Origin: Methanocaldococcus sp. FS406-22
Lineage (GTDB): Archaea > AGJL01 > Methanococci > Methanococcales > Methanocaldococcaceae
Length of the DNA stretch: 64,000 nt
NCBI RefSeq assembly: GCF_000025525.1
Contig: NC_013887.1
Location: forward strand, 878,729 to 942,728
Direction: 5' to 3'
In this document: in pieces, positions 35,022 through 43,317 of the stretch
Position numbering within the stretch: the stretch's first letter is position 1
Layout: the number at the start of each line of letters is the position of its first letter
Program-made: the position numbers and the translations under genes
The notes under the pieces: model-generated
The model's database searches: none
What the model saw: the letters and a program-made list of their open reading frames with translations, nothing else
Told to the model about the DNA's origin: nothing

Positions 35022-38000
35022 TTATAATCTTATCCCTACAACTCTACTCAATCCATTTTCCATATAAACACCATAAACAACATCTGCCTTACTAACCATC
35101 TGCTCTCTATGGCTTATAACTATAAATTGGCTGTCCTTAGAGGCATTTTTAATCATATCAGCAATTAGAGAGACATTTTTTACATCCAATGCGGCATCAA
35201 CTTCATCCAATACATAGAACGGAGAAGGATTTAGCCTTTGAATAGCAAACAAAAATGCTAAGGCAGTTAATGACTTCTCCCCTCCACTCATCGCATCTAA
35301 GCTTAAAAGCTTTTTGCCCCTTGGAGATGCATCTATTAAAATCCCTCCTTCAAAAGGATTTTTTTCATTTTCTAAGCTTAATTTTCCAATTCCTCCAATC
35401 TCCTTATAAACCTCTTCAAAGTTCTTAGCTACCTTGTTAAATACTTCCATAAAGACCTCTTTCTTTTTATTTTCAAGCTCTTCCATTAATTGGAGGTATT
35501 TTTTCTCATCTCTTTCATATTCTTCTCTTTTTTCTATCAACTCTTTGTATCTTTCAGCAACATAGTTATAGTCTTCAATAGCCCTCATATTGACAGGCTC
35601 TAAGCTTTTTATTTCACTTTCAAGCTCTCCTATATATATCTCAAGTTCTTCAATGTCTTTTTTCTCAAGCTCCTCACTTATATCAACCTTTTCACATAGA
35701 TAGAGTTTTCTCTCCTCTTCCTCTAACTTACTCTCATACTTTGCCTTTTCAACCATAAGTTCATTTATTTTATTTTCAATGTCTCTAACTTTTCTTAATA
35801 TCTCTTTTCTCTCTCTTTCTAAGTTTTCTATTTCTTTCTCAAGCTCTTCTTTTTTTGTGGTGAGTTCTTTTAGATTTTTAGCTAATTCTTCATACCTCTT
35901 TTTCTTCTCTTCCAATATGGATAGATTTTTTTCAATACTCTCTTTATAGAATGATATATTCTTCTCCAATATGGCTTTTTTATTTATTAGCTCAGAAACC
36001 TTCTTATTCAGCTCTTCAATCTTTGGAATCAATATTTCTTTAACTAAAGTAAGTCCTTTATCAATCTCATTCTTTAATTTGGCTTTCTCTTTCTCTAAGA
36101 TTTTTAATTCATCCTCAATCTCATTCATTCTCTTTAAATTCTCATCGCTTTCATACTCCTTCAACTCATTGATTATCTTCTCTCTTCTTTCAATCAGCTC
36201 ATTTATTCTGCCTTCAATCTCATTAATCTTATTTAGAATCTCTTCTTTTTTAAGGTTTAACTCCTCTAACTCTTCTAAAATCTCCTTATTTTTCAACTCC
36301 AACTCTTTTATCTTTATGGTATTCTTTTCAGCTATCTCCCTCTTTCTCATTTCGTTCTTTTTAATTATCTCCAAGGTATTTTCAATTTCCATTTTTTTGG
36401 CTGAACTTCTCTTTATTATCTCATTCAATCTCTCAATCTCATCCTTTATATTTCTCAACTCACTCTCAATAGCTATAATTTCATCAGCTATTTTATTTAG
36501 CTTGCTTAAATCAATATCAACCTTTATCTTTGCCTTACTTTTAAAAGTTCCTCCAATCATAGCTCCACTCGGCTCTATAACATCCCCATCTAATGTTACA
36601 AATCTCACCTTTCTGTATTTTTTGGCTAATTCCTTAGCTATATCTATATTTTTAACAACTACCGTGTTTCCAAACACATACTCAAAAACTCTTCTATATT
36701 TCTCATCAAACTCCACTAAATCAATGGCTCTACCAATAACTCCATCCTCATCTAAATACTCCGCCTCTCTGCCCTCAATCCTATCCAATGGTAGAAAAGT
36801 AGCTCTCCCTAATCTCCTCTCTTTTAGATACTTTATAGCTCTAACTGCATCCTCCATTCTCTTAACAACTATATGGTTTAGCCTATTCCCAGCCGCTACT
36901 TCAATGGCTGTTTTGTATTCGATCTTTGTCTTTCCCAAATTCCCAACAATATCAATAACTCCCGGTAAGTTTGCATTTAATATCTCTCTAATTGCCCTAT
37001 CCATAGATAGCTCTTCCATCTCCTTCAAAGCCTTAATTCTTGCGTTCTCCTTAACATATTCAGCATGAAGTTCATCCAATTTAGCTTGCAGTTCTTTCTT
37101 TTTTTCTTCAAGCTCTTTAATTCTTCTCTTTGAAAACTCAATCTCAACGTTTAAATTTTCAAGCTCTAAATATAATGGTTTAGTATCAACATCTTCAACA
37201 GATTCGAGTTCTTCCTTTAACTTTTTAATCATCTCATTGTTTTTCTCAATCTCAAAATTCTTCCTGTTTATTAAATTCTCTAAGTCGTTTAGTTCTTTTT
37301 TTAGTTTATAGAGTTCATTTTGATTTTTGGCTATCTCATCAGCTATCTCCATTTCAGATTTTTTTAAGTGTTTGATTATACTCTCACTTTCAGCAATTGC
37401 CTCCTTTAACCTCTCTTTTTCATAGTTGAGATTCTTGATTTTATCCTCAATTTCTTTAATTTTCTGCTCTTTCTCAATGATGCTGTCCCTATTTTCAATA
37501 ATCTTTTTCTGAGTTTCTTCAATCTCTTTCTTTTTATTTTCAATCTCATTTTCAACTTTATTTAACTCATTTATTGAGTTATTCAGAACCTTTTTATCGT
37601 TCTCAATTTCAACCTCAAGCTCTTTAATTGATTTATGAAGCTCTAAAACCTCTTCATTGCCTTTTTCATTGAGTTCATTTATAATGTTGTTCAATCTGAG
37701 CTTTAAATTCTCTATCTCTGCATCAATTTCTTTAACTTTTCCTAAAAATTCATCTTTAAGTTCTTCCAAGTTTTTAATGTCATTTTGGATATTTTCTAAA
37801 AGAATATTCAGATAGCTAACCTTTTTTAATATTAGAGCATATTTTGCTGCTTTCAGCTCATCATTTAATTTAATATATCTTTCAGCGTCTTCTTTCTCTT
37901 TTTTGAGCTTTTTTAAGTTGTTTTCAACTTCACTAATTCTTATGTCAATCATTTCAATTAACTCTCTTGCCTTCTTTAATTCTTCCTCTGCCTTTTTTTT

Positions 38001-38531
38001 CTTTTCATCAAATTCAGCTATTCCACTGATTTCATCAATAATCTTTCTCCTCTCAATGGGTGAGATGTTGATAATCTTTAACAAATCCCCTTGTGAAATA
38101 ACATTATCTCCTAAAAGCCCCAATCTCCTAAATAAATCAATAACCTCATGCTTAGCCATCTTTTTTCTTTTTTCTTTTCCATTTTCCTCCCAAATTAAGT
38201 AATAATCTGTTTCTCCACTACTCTTTATCCTTCTTAAAATCCCCACTCTATCTGCATTAACATTAAAGGCATTATTTTCATTTGAGAAATATAGGCAGAC
38301 CTCAGCAAAATCTGCTCTCTTTCCGTTGTGATAGGTAATTAATCCGCTGAATCTATTTGCTCTCAACTTTTTAGCAGAGGTTTTTCCAAGCACAAATAGT
38401 ATGGCATCAACTATGTTAGATTTTCCACTACCATTCGGCCCTACAATAGCTGTAAATCCCTTTGGAATATCTAAAGATAGTTTTTTAAATGATTTGAAGT
38501 TTTTAAGCTCTATCTTCTCCAAAGTAACCAT
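35022..38531 (-). CDS. smc: SMC chromosome segregation ATPase
   Basis: A 1169-residue SMC with all parts in order. The N-terminal Walker A is FTAIVGPNGSGKSNIVDAIL. Coiled coil follows from about residue 170 to 500. The hinge is about 510-650, with LPGVIDIVGNLGKTKIEYKT and GAMIGGTF. A second coiled coil runs to about 1000, then the C-terminal signature DAMSGGEKSLTALAFLFAIQ and Walker B PSPFYVLDEVDAALDVKNVS. It compacts and helps segregate the chromosome with kleisin partners. The ATG at 38531 is used, with GGTGGTTGTG upstream. MJ1643 by memory. Confidence 0.95.
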   Translation of the reverse strand: MVTLEKIELKNFKSFKKLSLDIPKGFTAIVGPNGSGKSNIVDAILFVLGKTSAKKLRANRFSGLITYHNGKRADFAEVCLYFSNENNAFNVNADRVGILRRIKSSGETDYYLIWEENGKEKRKKMAKHEVIDLFRRLGLLGDNVISQGDLLKIINISPIERRKIIDEISGIAEFDEKKKKAEEELKKARELIEMIDIRISEVENNLKKLKKEKEDAERYIKLNDELKAAKYALILKKVSYLNILLENIQNDIKNLEELKDEFLGKVKEIDAEIENLKLRLNNIINELNEKGNEEVLELHKSIKELEVEIENDKKVLNNSINELNKVENEIENKKKEIEETQKKIIENRDSIIEKEQKIKEIEDKIKNLNYEKERLKEAIAESESIIKHLKKSEMEIADEIAKNQNELYKLKKELNDLENLINRKNFEIEKNNEMIKKLKEELESVEDVDTKPLYLELENLNVEIEFSKRRIKELEEKKKELQAKLDELHAEYVKENARIKALKEMEELSMDRAIREILNANLPGVIDIVGNLGKTKIEYKTAIEVAAGNRLNHIVVKRMEDAVRAIKYLKERRLGRATFLPLDRIEGREAEYLDEDGVIGRAIDLVEFDEKYRRVFEYVFGNTVVVKNIDIAKELAKKYRKVRFVTLDGDVIEPSGAMIGGTFKSKAKIKVDIDLSKLNKIADEIIAIESELRNIKDEIERLNEIIKRSSAKKMEIENTLEIIKKNEMRKREIAEKNTIKIKELELKNKEILEELEELNLKKEEILNKINEIEGRINELIERREKIINELKEYESDENLKRMNEIEDELKILEKEKAKLKNEIDKGLTLVKEILIPKIEELNKKVSELINKKAILEKNISFYKESIEKNLSILEEKKKRYEELAKNLKELTTKKEELEKEIENLERERKEILRKVRDIENKINELMVEKAKYESKLEEEERKLYLCEKVDISEELEKKDIEELEIYIGELESEIKSLEPVNMRAIEDYNYVAERYKELIEKREEYERDEKKYLQLMEELENKKKEVFMEVFNKVAKNFEEVYKEIGGIGKLSLENEKNPFEGGILIDASPRGKKLLSLDAMSGGEKSLTALAFLFAIQRLNPSPFYVLDEVDAALDVKNVSLIADMIKNASKDSQFIVISHREQMVSKADVVYGVYMENGLSRVVGIRL

Positions 38532-38943
38532 CACAACCACCAGATGATGTAAAACAATTTTTACTTTTTATCATCATCCAATTTAACTTCAAATTGGCAA
38601 AATTTATTTCCTAATCCCCAGCAATGAGTTTCTATTACATAGGCCTTTTTATTAAATACATTTTCTATATAGCCCGCTAAAAATCCTGCTTCAAAATGAC
38701 ATAATGGCTTTCCAACATCTGGTAGTCCAGAGCAACTTATGCAATCATAAATCCTAATTTTTATAGGATTTTTACTAATCATCTCAATTCTTCCAAGCTT
38801 GTATTTCTCATAAAATTTACATAACTCCTCAAAATTATTGAATTTTAAATTTTTGGCAAGTTCTTTACCATTAATTGTCGCTAAGAAAGCACCGCCCTTT
38901 AGGGCGGTGATGAATTAGGGGAGGTGGGTGGGACAAGCGTAAT

Positions 38944-38953
38944 TTTTATATAT
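38944..38953 (+). promoter_or_regulatory. TATA box of the element RNA
   Basis: GTAATTTTTATATATTCG at about 38939-38955 is a good archaeal TATA box inside the element. The predicted start, about 25 bases downstream (near 38974), coincides with the first strand of the closing stem of the RNA. Confidence 0.5.
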
Positions 38954-38973
38954 TCGAAGTTAGAATCTAACGA

Positions 38974-39175
38974 TTGTCCCCAGTCCACGTTATTATGGGT
39001 GGGATTCAGGCGAAATCAAAGATTTCGCTACCTGAAGCAGAAACTTCAGTCTCGAAAATCCCACCGCTGGGGACGTTAAGTTGGGAAAAGGTAGTCCCGA
39101 ACCCCGAAAGGGGTAGGGATAGTGGGCTTGGCAACCCATGGAGGGTGAGGGTTTTAAACCCTCTGCTCTCCTAAA
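38974..39175 (+). ncRNA. Structured GC-rich RNA of unknown family
   Basis: In an otherwise AT-rich genome this stretch is GC rich and folds well by eye. GTCCCCAG (38976-38983) pairs with CTGGGGAC (39067-39074). GGTGGGATT (38998-39006) pairs with AATCCCACC (39057-39065). Inside are two hairpins, GCGAAATC/GATTTCGC (39010-39028) and CTGAAG/CTTCAG (39032-39049). A 3' domain has ACCCC-GAAA-GGGGT (39101-39114, a GNRA tetraloop), TGGG/CCCA (39123-39138), and GAGGGTTT/AAACCCTC (39147-39163). A plus-strand open frame here has no ribosome site and is an accident. It could be a relic of a TnpB-associated omega-RNA, or an independent small RNA. Confidence 0.65.
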
Positions 39176-39956
39176 GAAACTCCGCCCTTTAGGGCGGAGA
39201 GTATGTCATCAAAATAATACATCAGTGTTTCGTTGTCAATATCTATATATTTTCTCAAATTCATGAATCTTAAAATTCTAAAGATAGAGACATCTACATC
39301 TCTTCCAAATTCTCTCCTTTCCACATTTGAAAAAATCAAATCAACAGGAAATTCTAAAACATTTTCAGATATGATGTTACAATAATCTTTTATATCTTCA
39401 GCTAAATCATCAGCTATTTTTAAAATATCGTTTAAATTTGCTTTTAAATCTGATATAATCATTAATATAACATCTCCAATGTTGATAATAATGATATTCC
39501 TATACCTTCCCCTAATTATAACTTCCTTTGGTGCAATATCTTCGCCCTTAGATAATACCTGCTCCATACATCCATGTATAGCAGACAAAATATCTAAAAA
39601 TTCATCATCAACATATCTTGGTAGCTGTTTTACAATAATCTCCCCATCTTTTTTTATAATGGCAGAGCCAATAATTCCAGGAGTTTTGTTTAGCTCATTT
39701 AATATTTCTTCTAATTTATTCATTGCCATTTTATTTATATCACTCATTCTATCACTCAAAGTTTTCTCATACTGACTGATTGTTGGTATTATAGACTTTC
39801 ACAGTTTGTATATTAATTTAGAACTTTGATGTTAAAGACATTAAATATTCATTTAAAAACCTGCGAAAGTCCTAATTTATTTAACCAAATTAGTTATGTT
39901 GTGGAATCTTCTATATAAAATTAATTTAGACTTACGATAAATCAGTTATTATTTGT

Positions 39957-41060
39957 TTATAGATACTCATCTAGAGTCCTTTGTGTATCTAAATTCTTTA
40001 TTTCATTTGGTTCTATTTTAGAAGGTTTGTTGTTTAACGCCTCTCTAATACCATCTCTAATTACCCATACGCCTAAGGGAACATCATAATCTTTTTCAAC
40101 AGTTCTTTTAACTATAACTGTTGCCTGCCTTTTCATCTTATCTAATTTCTCTAAAACTGCCAATCTTGCTGCATAGTAAGCTCCACCAGTATTTTCAGCA
40201 TATCTCTTCCTCTCTTTAATTTCAGAATCAAAGACAGTTACATCTCTGCCACTTTTATTCCAAATACACCCTGCTTTATAAGTCTCTATCAATTTAAAGC
40301 TCCAAGGCTTTGGTAGGAAGTAGATTTCAAACCTATTGCCCAAATAGTAATTTTCAAATTTTAACGGCTCATCTAAGACTTTATAGTTTTTAATCTTTTT
40401 GATATATTCTTTCCCAATGATATCATCAACTGCAGTTATTGCCCATCTTGTTGGAATCAGCTTTTTTTCTTTTCCTAAAATTCCACAAGAAAACAACTTT
40501 GATGCATAAATTTCATCAAATCTTTTGTAGATTTTTAAAACCCCCTCAACTGAGTAATCTTCGGCTACTCTATCAACAATCTGCGGAATTTTTGGATTGT
40601 CATAATTTAATTTCTTTAGCTCACCAATGGGACCTATAGGAGGAGTTTCACTAAAAAATGGCAATATTATTTTTGGTTTATTGTAAAATTCAACTTCAGA
40701 ATCTACAGGCTTTATGCTCATGGCTATTTCTTGTAGTTTTTCAACTAATGGAGTTATTTTATAGGCATTTACTTTAATTCTTGGAGAAAATAGGTTTAAT
40801 CTAATTTTTAATATCTCCTCCTTTTTAAGTCCATATAAATGCTCAGCATCTTCAAAGTTACCAACTAACGGAGATATAAAAATATTCGGATAATTTGCTC
40901 TTCCAACTAAAAAAGATGTAGAACTTCCAAATACTTCAGTTCTAACATCTGGTAGATATTTTAAAATTTCCTTAAATTTGGATTTATAAATGTTATGTAA
41001 AAGAGGACATGGCTGTTTTCCACAGTATCCCTTACCTTTGCATTTAATGCATAGATGCAT
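39957..41060 (-). CDS. nreA: NreA-type DNA repair protein
   Basis: The 367-residue protein begins MHLCIKCKGKGYCGKQPCPL with cysteines that form a zinc site, and contains FGSSTSFLVGRANYPNIFIS and AGCIWNKSGRDVTVFDSEIK. The C-terminal QRTLDEYL is a PCNA-interacting (PIP-box) motif. Nre proteins of archaea act in DNA repair together with PCNA. ATG 41060 is used because GAGTGGT precedes it. It lies downstream of the two tRNA genes on the same strand (MJ0398 by memory). Confidence 0.88.
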   Translation of the reverse strand: MHLCIKCKGKGYCGKQPCPLLHNIYKSKFKEILKYLPDVRTEVFGSSTSFLVGRANYPNIFISPLVGNFEDAEHLYGLKKEEILKIRLNLFSPRIKVNAYKITPLVEKLQEIAMSIKPVDSEVEFYNKPKIILPFFSETPPIGPIGELKKLNYDNPKIPQIVDRVAEDYSVEGVLKIYKRFDEIYASKLFSCGILGKEKKLIPTRWAITAVDDIIGKEYIKKIKNYKVLDEPLKFENYYLGNRFEIYFLPKPWSFKLIETYKAGCIWNKSGRDVTVFDSEIKERKRYAENTGGAYYAARLAVLEKLDKMKRQATVIVKRTVEKDYDVPLGVWVIRDGIREALNNKPSKIEPNEIKNLDTQRTLDEYL

Positions 41061-41122
41061 AGAACCACTCAAAATAATTAATTAATCTAAATTAACAAAT
41101 ATAAAGTGTTATAAGACAATAA

Positions 41123-41197
41123 TGCTCCGGCCGGGATTTGAACCCGGGTCGCGGGCTCGAAAGGCCCGCATGATTGGCCGGACTACACCACCGGAGC
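41123..41197 (-). tRNA. tRNA-Glu (anticodon UUC)
   Basis: The minus strand starts GCTCCGG and ends CCGGAGCA: a perfect 7-bp acceptor stem with discriminator A. The anticodon loop is CUUUCGA, closed by a GCGGGC/GCCCGC stem, giving anticodon UUC. The T loop is GGGTTCAAATCCC. The D arm is normal. CCA is not encoded. It is 75 bases long and shares a transcript with the tRNA-Arg gene 22 bases upstream. Confidence 0.96.
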
Positions 41198-41219
41198 AAT
41201 TAATAAAAATAGAAAAAAT

Positions 41220-41297
41220 TGGCGGACCCGAGGGGATTTGAACCCCCGACCCCCGGCTTAGAAGGCCGGTGCCCTATCCAGGCTAGGCTACGGGTCC
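41220..41297 (-). tRNA. tRNA-Arg (anticodon UCU), CCA encoded
   Basis: The minus strand starts GGACCCG and ends CGGGTCCG followed by CCA. The 7-bp acceptor stem is complete. The anticodon loop is CUUCUAA within CCGGC/GCCGG, giving UCU. The T arm is GGGGGTTCAAATCCCC. Its 3' CCA is encoded (41220-41222), unlike the neighbouring tRNA-Glu. Confidence 0.95.
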
Positions 41298-41340
41298 TCT
41301 TCATCTCAGCTTGTAAGCACTCTCTACAATGAACTTTCTC

Positions 41341-41356
41341 CTATATATACTTTTCG
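41341..41356 (-). promoter_or_regulatory. Promoter of the tRNA-Arg/tRNA-Glu unit
   Basis: On the minus strand CGAAAAGTATATATAG gives a BRE-like CGAAAA followed by a TATA box about 45-60 bases before the first tRNA base (41297). The strong match suits a stable RNA promoter. Confidence 0.65.
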
Positions 41357-41578
41357 TTTCATAACTTATAACAAATTTTTGCGGGAACAATGTTGTGGAT
41401 AATATTCTATCCTACTATTCTATTGAAATCCTTAGATTAGTATGGTTAATTATAAATATAGGTTTGTGGCAAAATTAATAATTGCATTTTTATTGTTTTT
41501 ATAATCCTAACACTAATTGTGATAATTAATCTTTATCCTTTTTTATTAAATTTAACTAAACTTAGAGGTGAATATCCC

Positions 41579-42142
41579 ATGTATAAAATTTTAGAGATTG
41601 CTGATGTCGTCAAAGTCCCACCAGAAGAATTTGGTAAGGATTTAAAAGAAACTGTAAAAAAAATTCTCATGGAAAAATATGAGGGGAGATTAGATAAGGA
41701 TATTGGATTTATTTTATCCATTGTAGATGTAAAAGATATTGGAAATGGAAAGGTTGTGCATGGGGACGGTTCAGCATATCATCCAGTTGTATTTGAAACC
41801 CTCGTCTATATGCCAGAGATGTATGAACTTATTGAGGGAGAGGTTGTCGATGTTGTTGAATTTGGAAGCTTCGTAAGGTTAGGGCCTTTAGATGGATTAA
41901 TCCACGTCTCACAGATTATGGATGACTATGTCTCTTACGACCCTAAAAGAGAGGCAATTATTGGGAAAGAAACTGGAAAGGTTTTGGAAATTGGAGATTA
42001 TGTTAGGGCAAGGATTGTTGCTATTAGTTTGAAAGCAGAGAGAAAGAGGGGAAGTAAGATAGCTTTAACTATGAGACAGCCATACTTAGGAAAGTTGGAG
42101 TGGATTGAGGAGGAAAAAGCTAAAAAAGAACAGAAAGATTAA
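41579..42142 (+). CDS. rpoE1: RNA polymerase subunit E' (Rpo7)
   Basis: A 187-residue Rpb7 homologue that forms the stalk of archaeal RNA polymerase with RpoF. The N-terminal tip domain is [20 protein letters not shown]. The OB-fold S1 domain is [20 protein letters not shown] and [12 protein letters not shown]. The start is ATG 41579 because GAGGTGA lies upstream; the longer frame back to 41519 has no ribosome site. The C-terminal tail is lysine rich. It heads an operon with spt4, the dephospho-CoA kinase and S24e/S27ae. Confidence 0.95.
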   Translation: MYKILEIADVVKVPPEEFGKDLKETVKKILMEKYEGRLDKDIGFILSIVDVKDIGNGKVVHGDGSAYHPVVFETLVYMPEMYELIEGEVVDVVEFGSFVRLGPLDGLIHVSQIMDDYVSYDPKREAIIGKETGKVLEIGDYVRARIVAISLKAERKRGSKIALTMRQPYLGKLEWIEEEKAKKEQKD

Positions 42143-42151
42143 GGTGAGCTT

Positions 42152-42331
42152 ATGAGAGCATGTTTAAAGTGCAAATACCTAACAAATGATGAAACATGCC
42201 CAATATGCCACTCTCCAACAAGTGAAAACTGGATTGGGCTTTTAATAGTTATAAATCCAGAGAAATCAGAGATTGCTAAAAAGGCAGGGATTGATATTAA
42301 GGGAAAGTATGCGTTAAGTGTGAAGGAGTAG
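42152..42331 (+). CDS. spt4: Transcription elongation factor Spt4 (RpoE'')
   Basis: A 59-residue protein, too short for many gene finders. It has a zinc ribbon [20 protein letters not shown] and the segment [20 protein letters not shown], both diagnostic of archaeal Spt4. It binds Spt5 to clamp RNA polymerase during elongation. ATG 42152 follows AAGGTGAG nine bases after the rpoE' stop. The next gene starts 10 bases after its TAG. Confidence 0.95.
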   Translation: MRACLKCKYLTNDETCPICHSPTSENWIGLLIVINPEKSEIAKKAGIDIKGKYALSVKE

Positions 42332-42341
42332 AGGAATTAAT

Positions 42342-42818
42342 ATGCTGATGCTTCCAGAAGAGTTGAGGGAAAAATTAAAAAAACCCTTTGGAAAAGTATA
42401 TAAAACACTACCAGATATAGATGGAGATATCGTAACCGTTGGAGACATTGTAACAAAAACTGTCATCGAAAATAATATAATTCCAAAACTATCCATTTTT
42501 GACTTAAAAACCAAAAGAAATATTCCAGTTGAAATAAACCATATATTTAAAAAAATTATTAAGGTAAAAAACCCTGCTGGATGTATATCTGATGAGGCAA
42601 TAGAAAGTATTAAATATCTATCTACAATAAATGATAAAGACATCGCCCTACTGGTTGATGGTGAAGAAGATTTGCTTGCTTTAATTGTTATCAAATACTT
42701 TCCTATCGGAACCTATGTTCTATACGGTCAGCCAGATGAAGGAATCGTTGTATTAAAAATAGATGAAAAACTAAAACAAGAAATTAATGAAATTCTAAAA
42801 CAATTCAAAAAAATTTAA
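42342..42818 (+). CDS. GTP-dependent dephospho-CoA kinase (DUF359)
   Basis: A 158-residue protein with the DUF359 hallmarks: [34 protein letters not shown], the [10 protein letters not shown] loop, [14 protein letters not shown] and [13 protein letters not shown]. Members of this family phosphorylate dephospho-CoA with GTP in the last step of archaeal CoA synthesis. It sits in the rpoE'-spt4-S24e-S27ae operon, with 10-11 base gaps. Confidence 0.9.
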   Translation: MLMLPEELREKLKKPFGKVYKTLPDIDGDIVTVGDIVTKTVIENNIIPKLSIFDLKTKRNIPVEINHIFKKIIKVKNPAGCISDEAIESIKYLSTINDKDIALLVDGEEDLLALIVIKYFPIGTYVLYGQPDEGIVVLKIDEKLKQEINEILKQFKKI

Positions 42819-42829
42819 GAGGGGATAAT

Positions 42830-43135
42830 ATGGAAATAAAAATACTATCAGAAAGATATAACCCATTATTGAAGAGAAAAGAATACAGATTCATTGTAGA
42901 CCACGATGGAGCTACACCAACCTTCAAAGATGTTAAGTTAAAGCTCGCAGCAATATTAAATGCAAATAAAGATTTATTAATTGTTGAAAGAATTGTTGAA
43001 GAGGCAGGAATGCAGAGAGCAAGAGGTTATGCTAAGTTGTATGACAACGAGGAGATGTTGAAATTAGTTGAGAGAGAACACATCTTAAGAAAAAATAAAA
43101 TAGAAGAAGAAACAGCTGCTGAGGAGGGAGAATAA
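42830..43135 (+). CDS. rps24e: Ribosomal protein S24e
   Basis: A 101-residue protein with ERYNPLLKRKEYRFIVDHDG, TPTFKDVKLKLAAILNANKD and QRARGYAKLYDNEE, as expected for S24e. Its stop overlaps the S27ae start codon (TAATG). Small subunit component in archaea and eukaryotes. Confidence 0.95.
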   Translation: MEIKILSERYNPLLKRKEYRFIVDHDGATPTFKDVKLKLAAILNANKDLLIVERIVEEAGMQRARGYAKLYDNEEMLKLVEREHILRKNKIEEETAAEEGE

Positions 43136-43317
43136 TGACAAAGGGTAAAAAAACAGCAAAATACAAATACTACAAAATTGAAGGAGATAAAGTTATTAGA
43201 TTGAAGAAAACCTGCCCAAGATGTGGGCCTGGAGTTTTCATGGCTGAGCACTTAAATAGATACTCATGTGGAAAATGCGGTTACATGGAATGGAAACAGC
43301 CACAAAAGAAAGAGTAA
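43135..43317 (+). CDS. rps27ae: Ribosomal protein S27ae
   Basis: A 60-residue zinc ribbon protein: KKTCPRCGPGVFMAEHLNRY followed by SCGKCGYMEWK. It starts by overlapping S24e and ends one base before the convergent S2P gene stop. In archaea it lacks the ubiquitin fusion of eukaryotes. Confidence 0.95.
   Translation: MTKGKKTAKYKYYKIEGDKVIRLKKTCPRCGPGVFMAEHLNRYSCGKCGYMEWKQPQKKE

Larger units (their letters stand above)
38882..39201 (+). mobile_element. 320-bp palindrome-bounded element carrying a structured RNA
   Basis: The ends are two palindromic hairpins: CACCGCCCTTTAGGGCGGTG (38890-38909) and CTCCGCCCTTTAGGGCGGAG (39180-39199). They differ only at one paired position (A-T versus T-A), a compensating change, and are preceded by similar CTAAGAAAG and CTAAAGAAA. 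No transposase gene lies inside. GC-rich hairpins of this wording are typical of IS200/IS605 and IS1341 (TnpB) element ends, so it may be a non-autonomous derivative. It interrupts the 38561-39747 gene. Confidence 0.7.
38561..39747 (-). pseudogene. Roadblock/LC7 plus V4R domain gene interrupted by a 320-bp element
   Basis: The minus-strand gene begins MSDINKMAMNKLEEILNELN (ATG 39747 after GAGTGAT). Its Roadblock domain includes TPGIIGSAIIKKDGEIIVKQ and the gene is open to the residues YYFDDI at 39202. After the inserted element the same gene resumes at 38881 with ATINGKELAKNLKFNNFEEL and ends in a V4R domain (YDCISCSGLPDVGKPLCHFE, then HCWGLGNKFCQFEV). Deleting 38882-39201 rejoins the frame as FDDI-ATINGKEL. 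The insertion adds 320 bases, not a multiple of three, and stop codons follow at both junctions, so the full protein cannot be made without excision. A Roadblock-V4R pair suggests a small-ligand sensor of small-GTPase type. Confidence 0.85.

Noticed and set aside
35971-37068. Long plus-strand frame of 365 residues opposite smc
   Set aside because: It is the Ser/Ile/Phe-rich antisense shadow of the Lys/Glu-rich coiled coil of SMC, with no ribosome site.
38974-39174. Plus-strand 66-residue frame inside the palindrome-bounded element
   Set aside because: No ribosome site, no recognisable family, and the DNA is explained better by an RNA fold with paired stems. It could at most be a remnant of a TnpB C-terminus.
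39760-39956. GACTTTC/GAAAGTC pairing upstream of the interrupted gene as a structured RNA
   Set aside because: The arms are about 60 bases apart with no further support and the region is otherwise AT-rich; I see no reliable feature.
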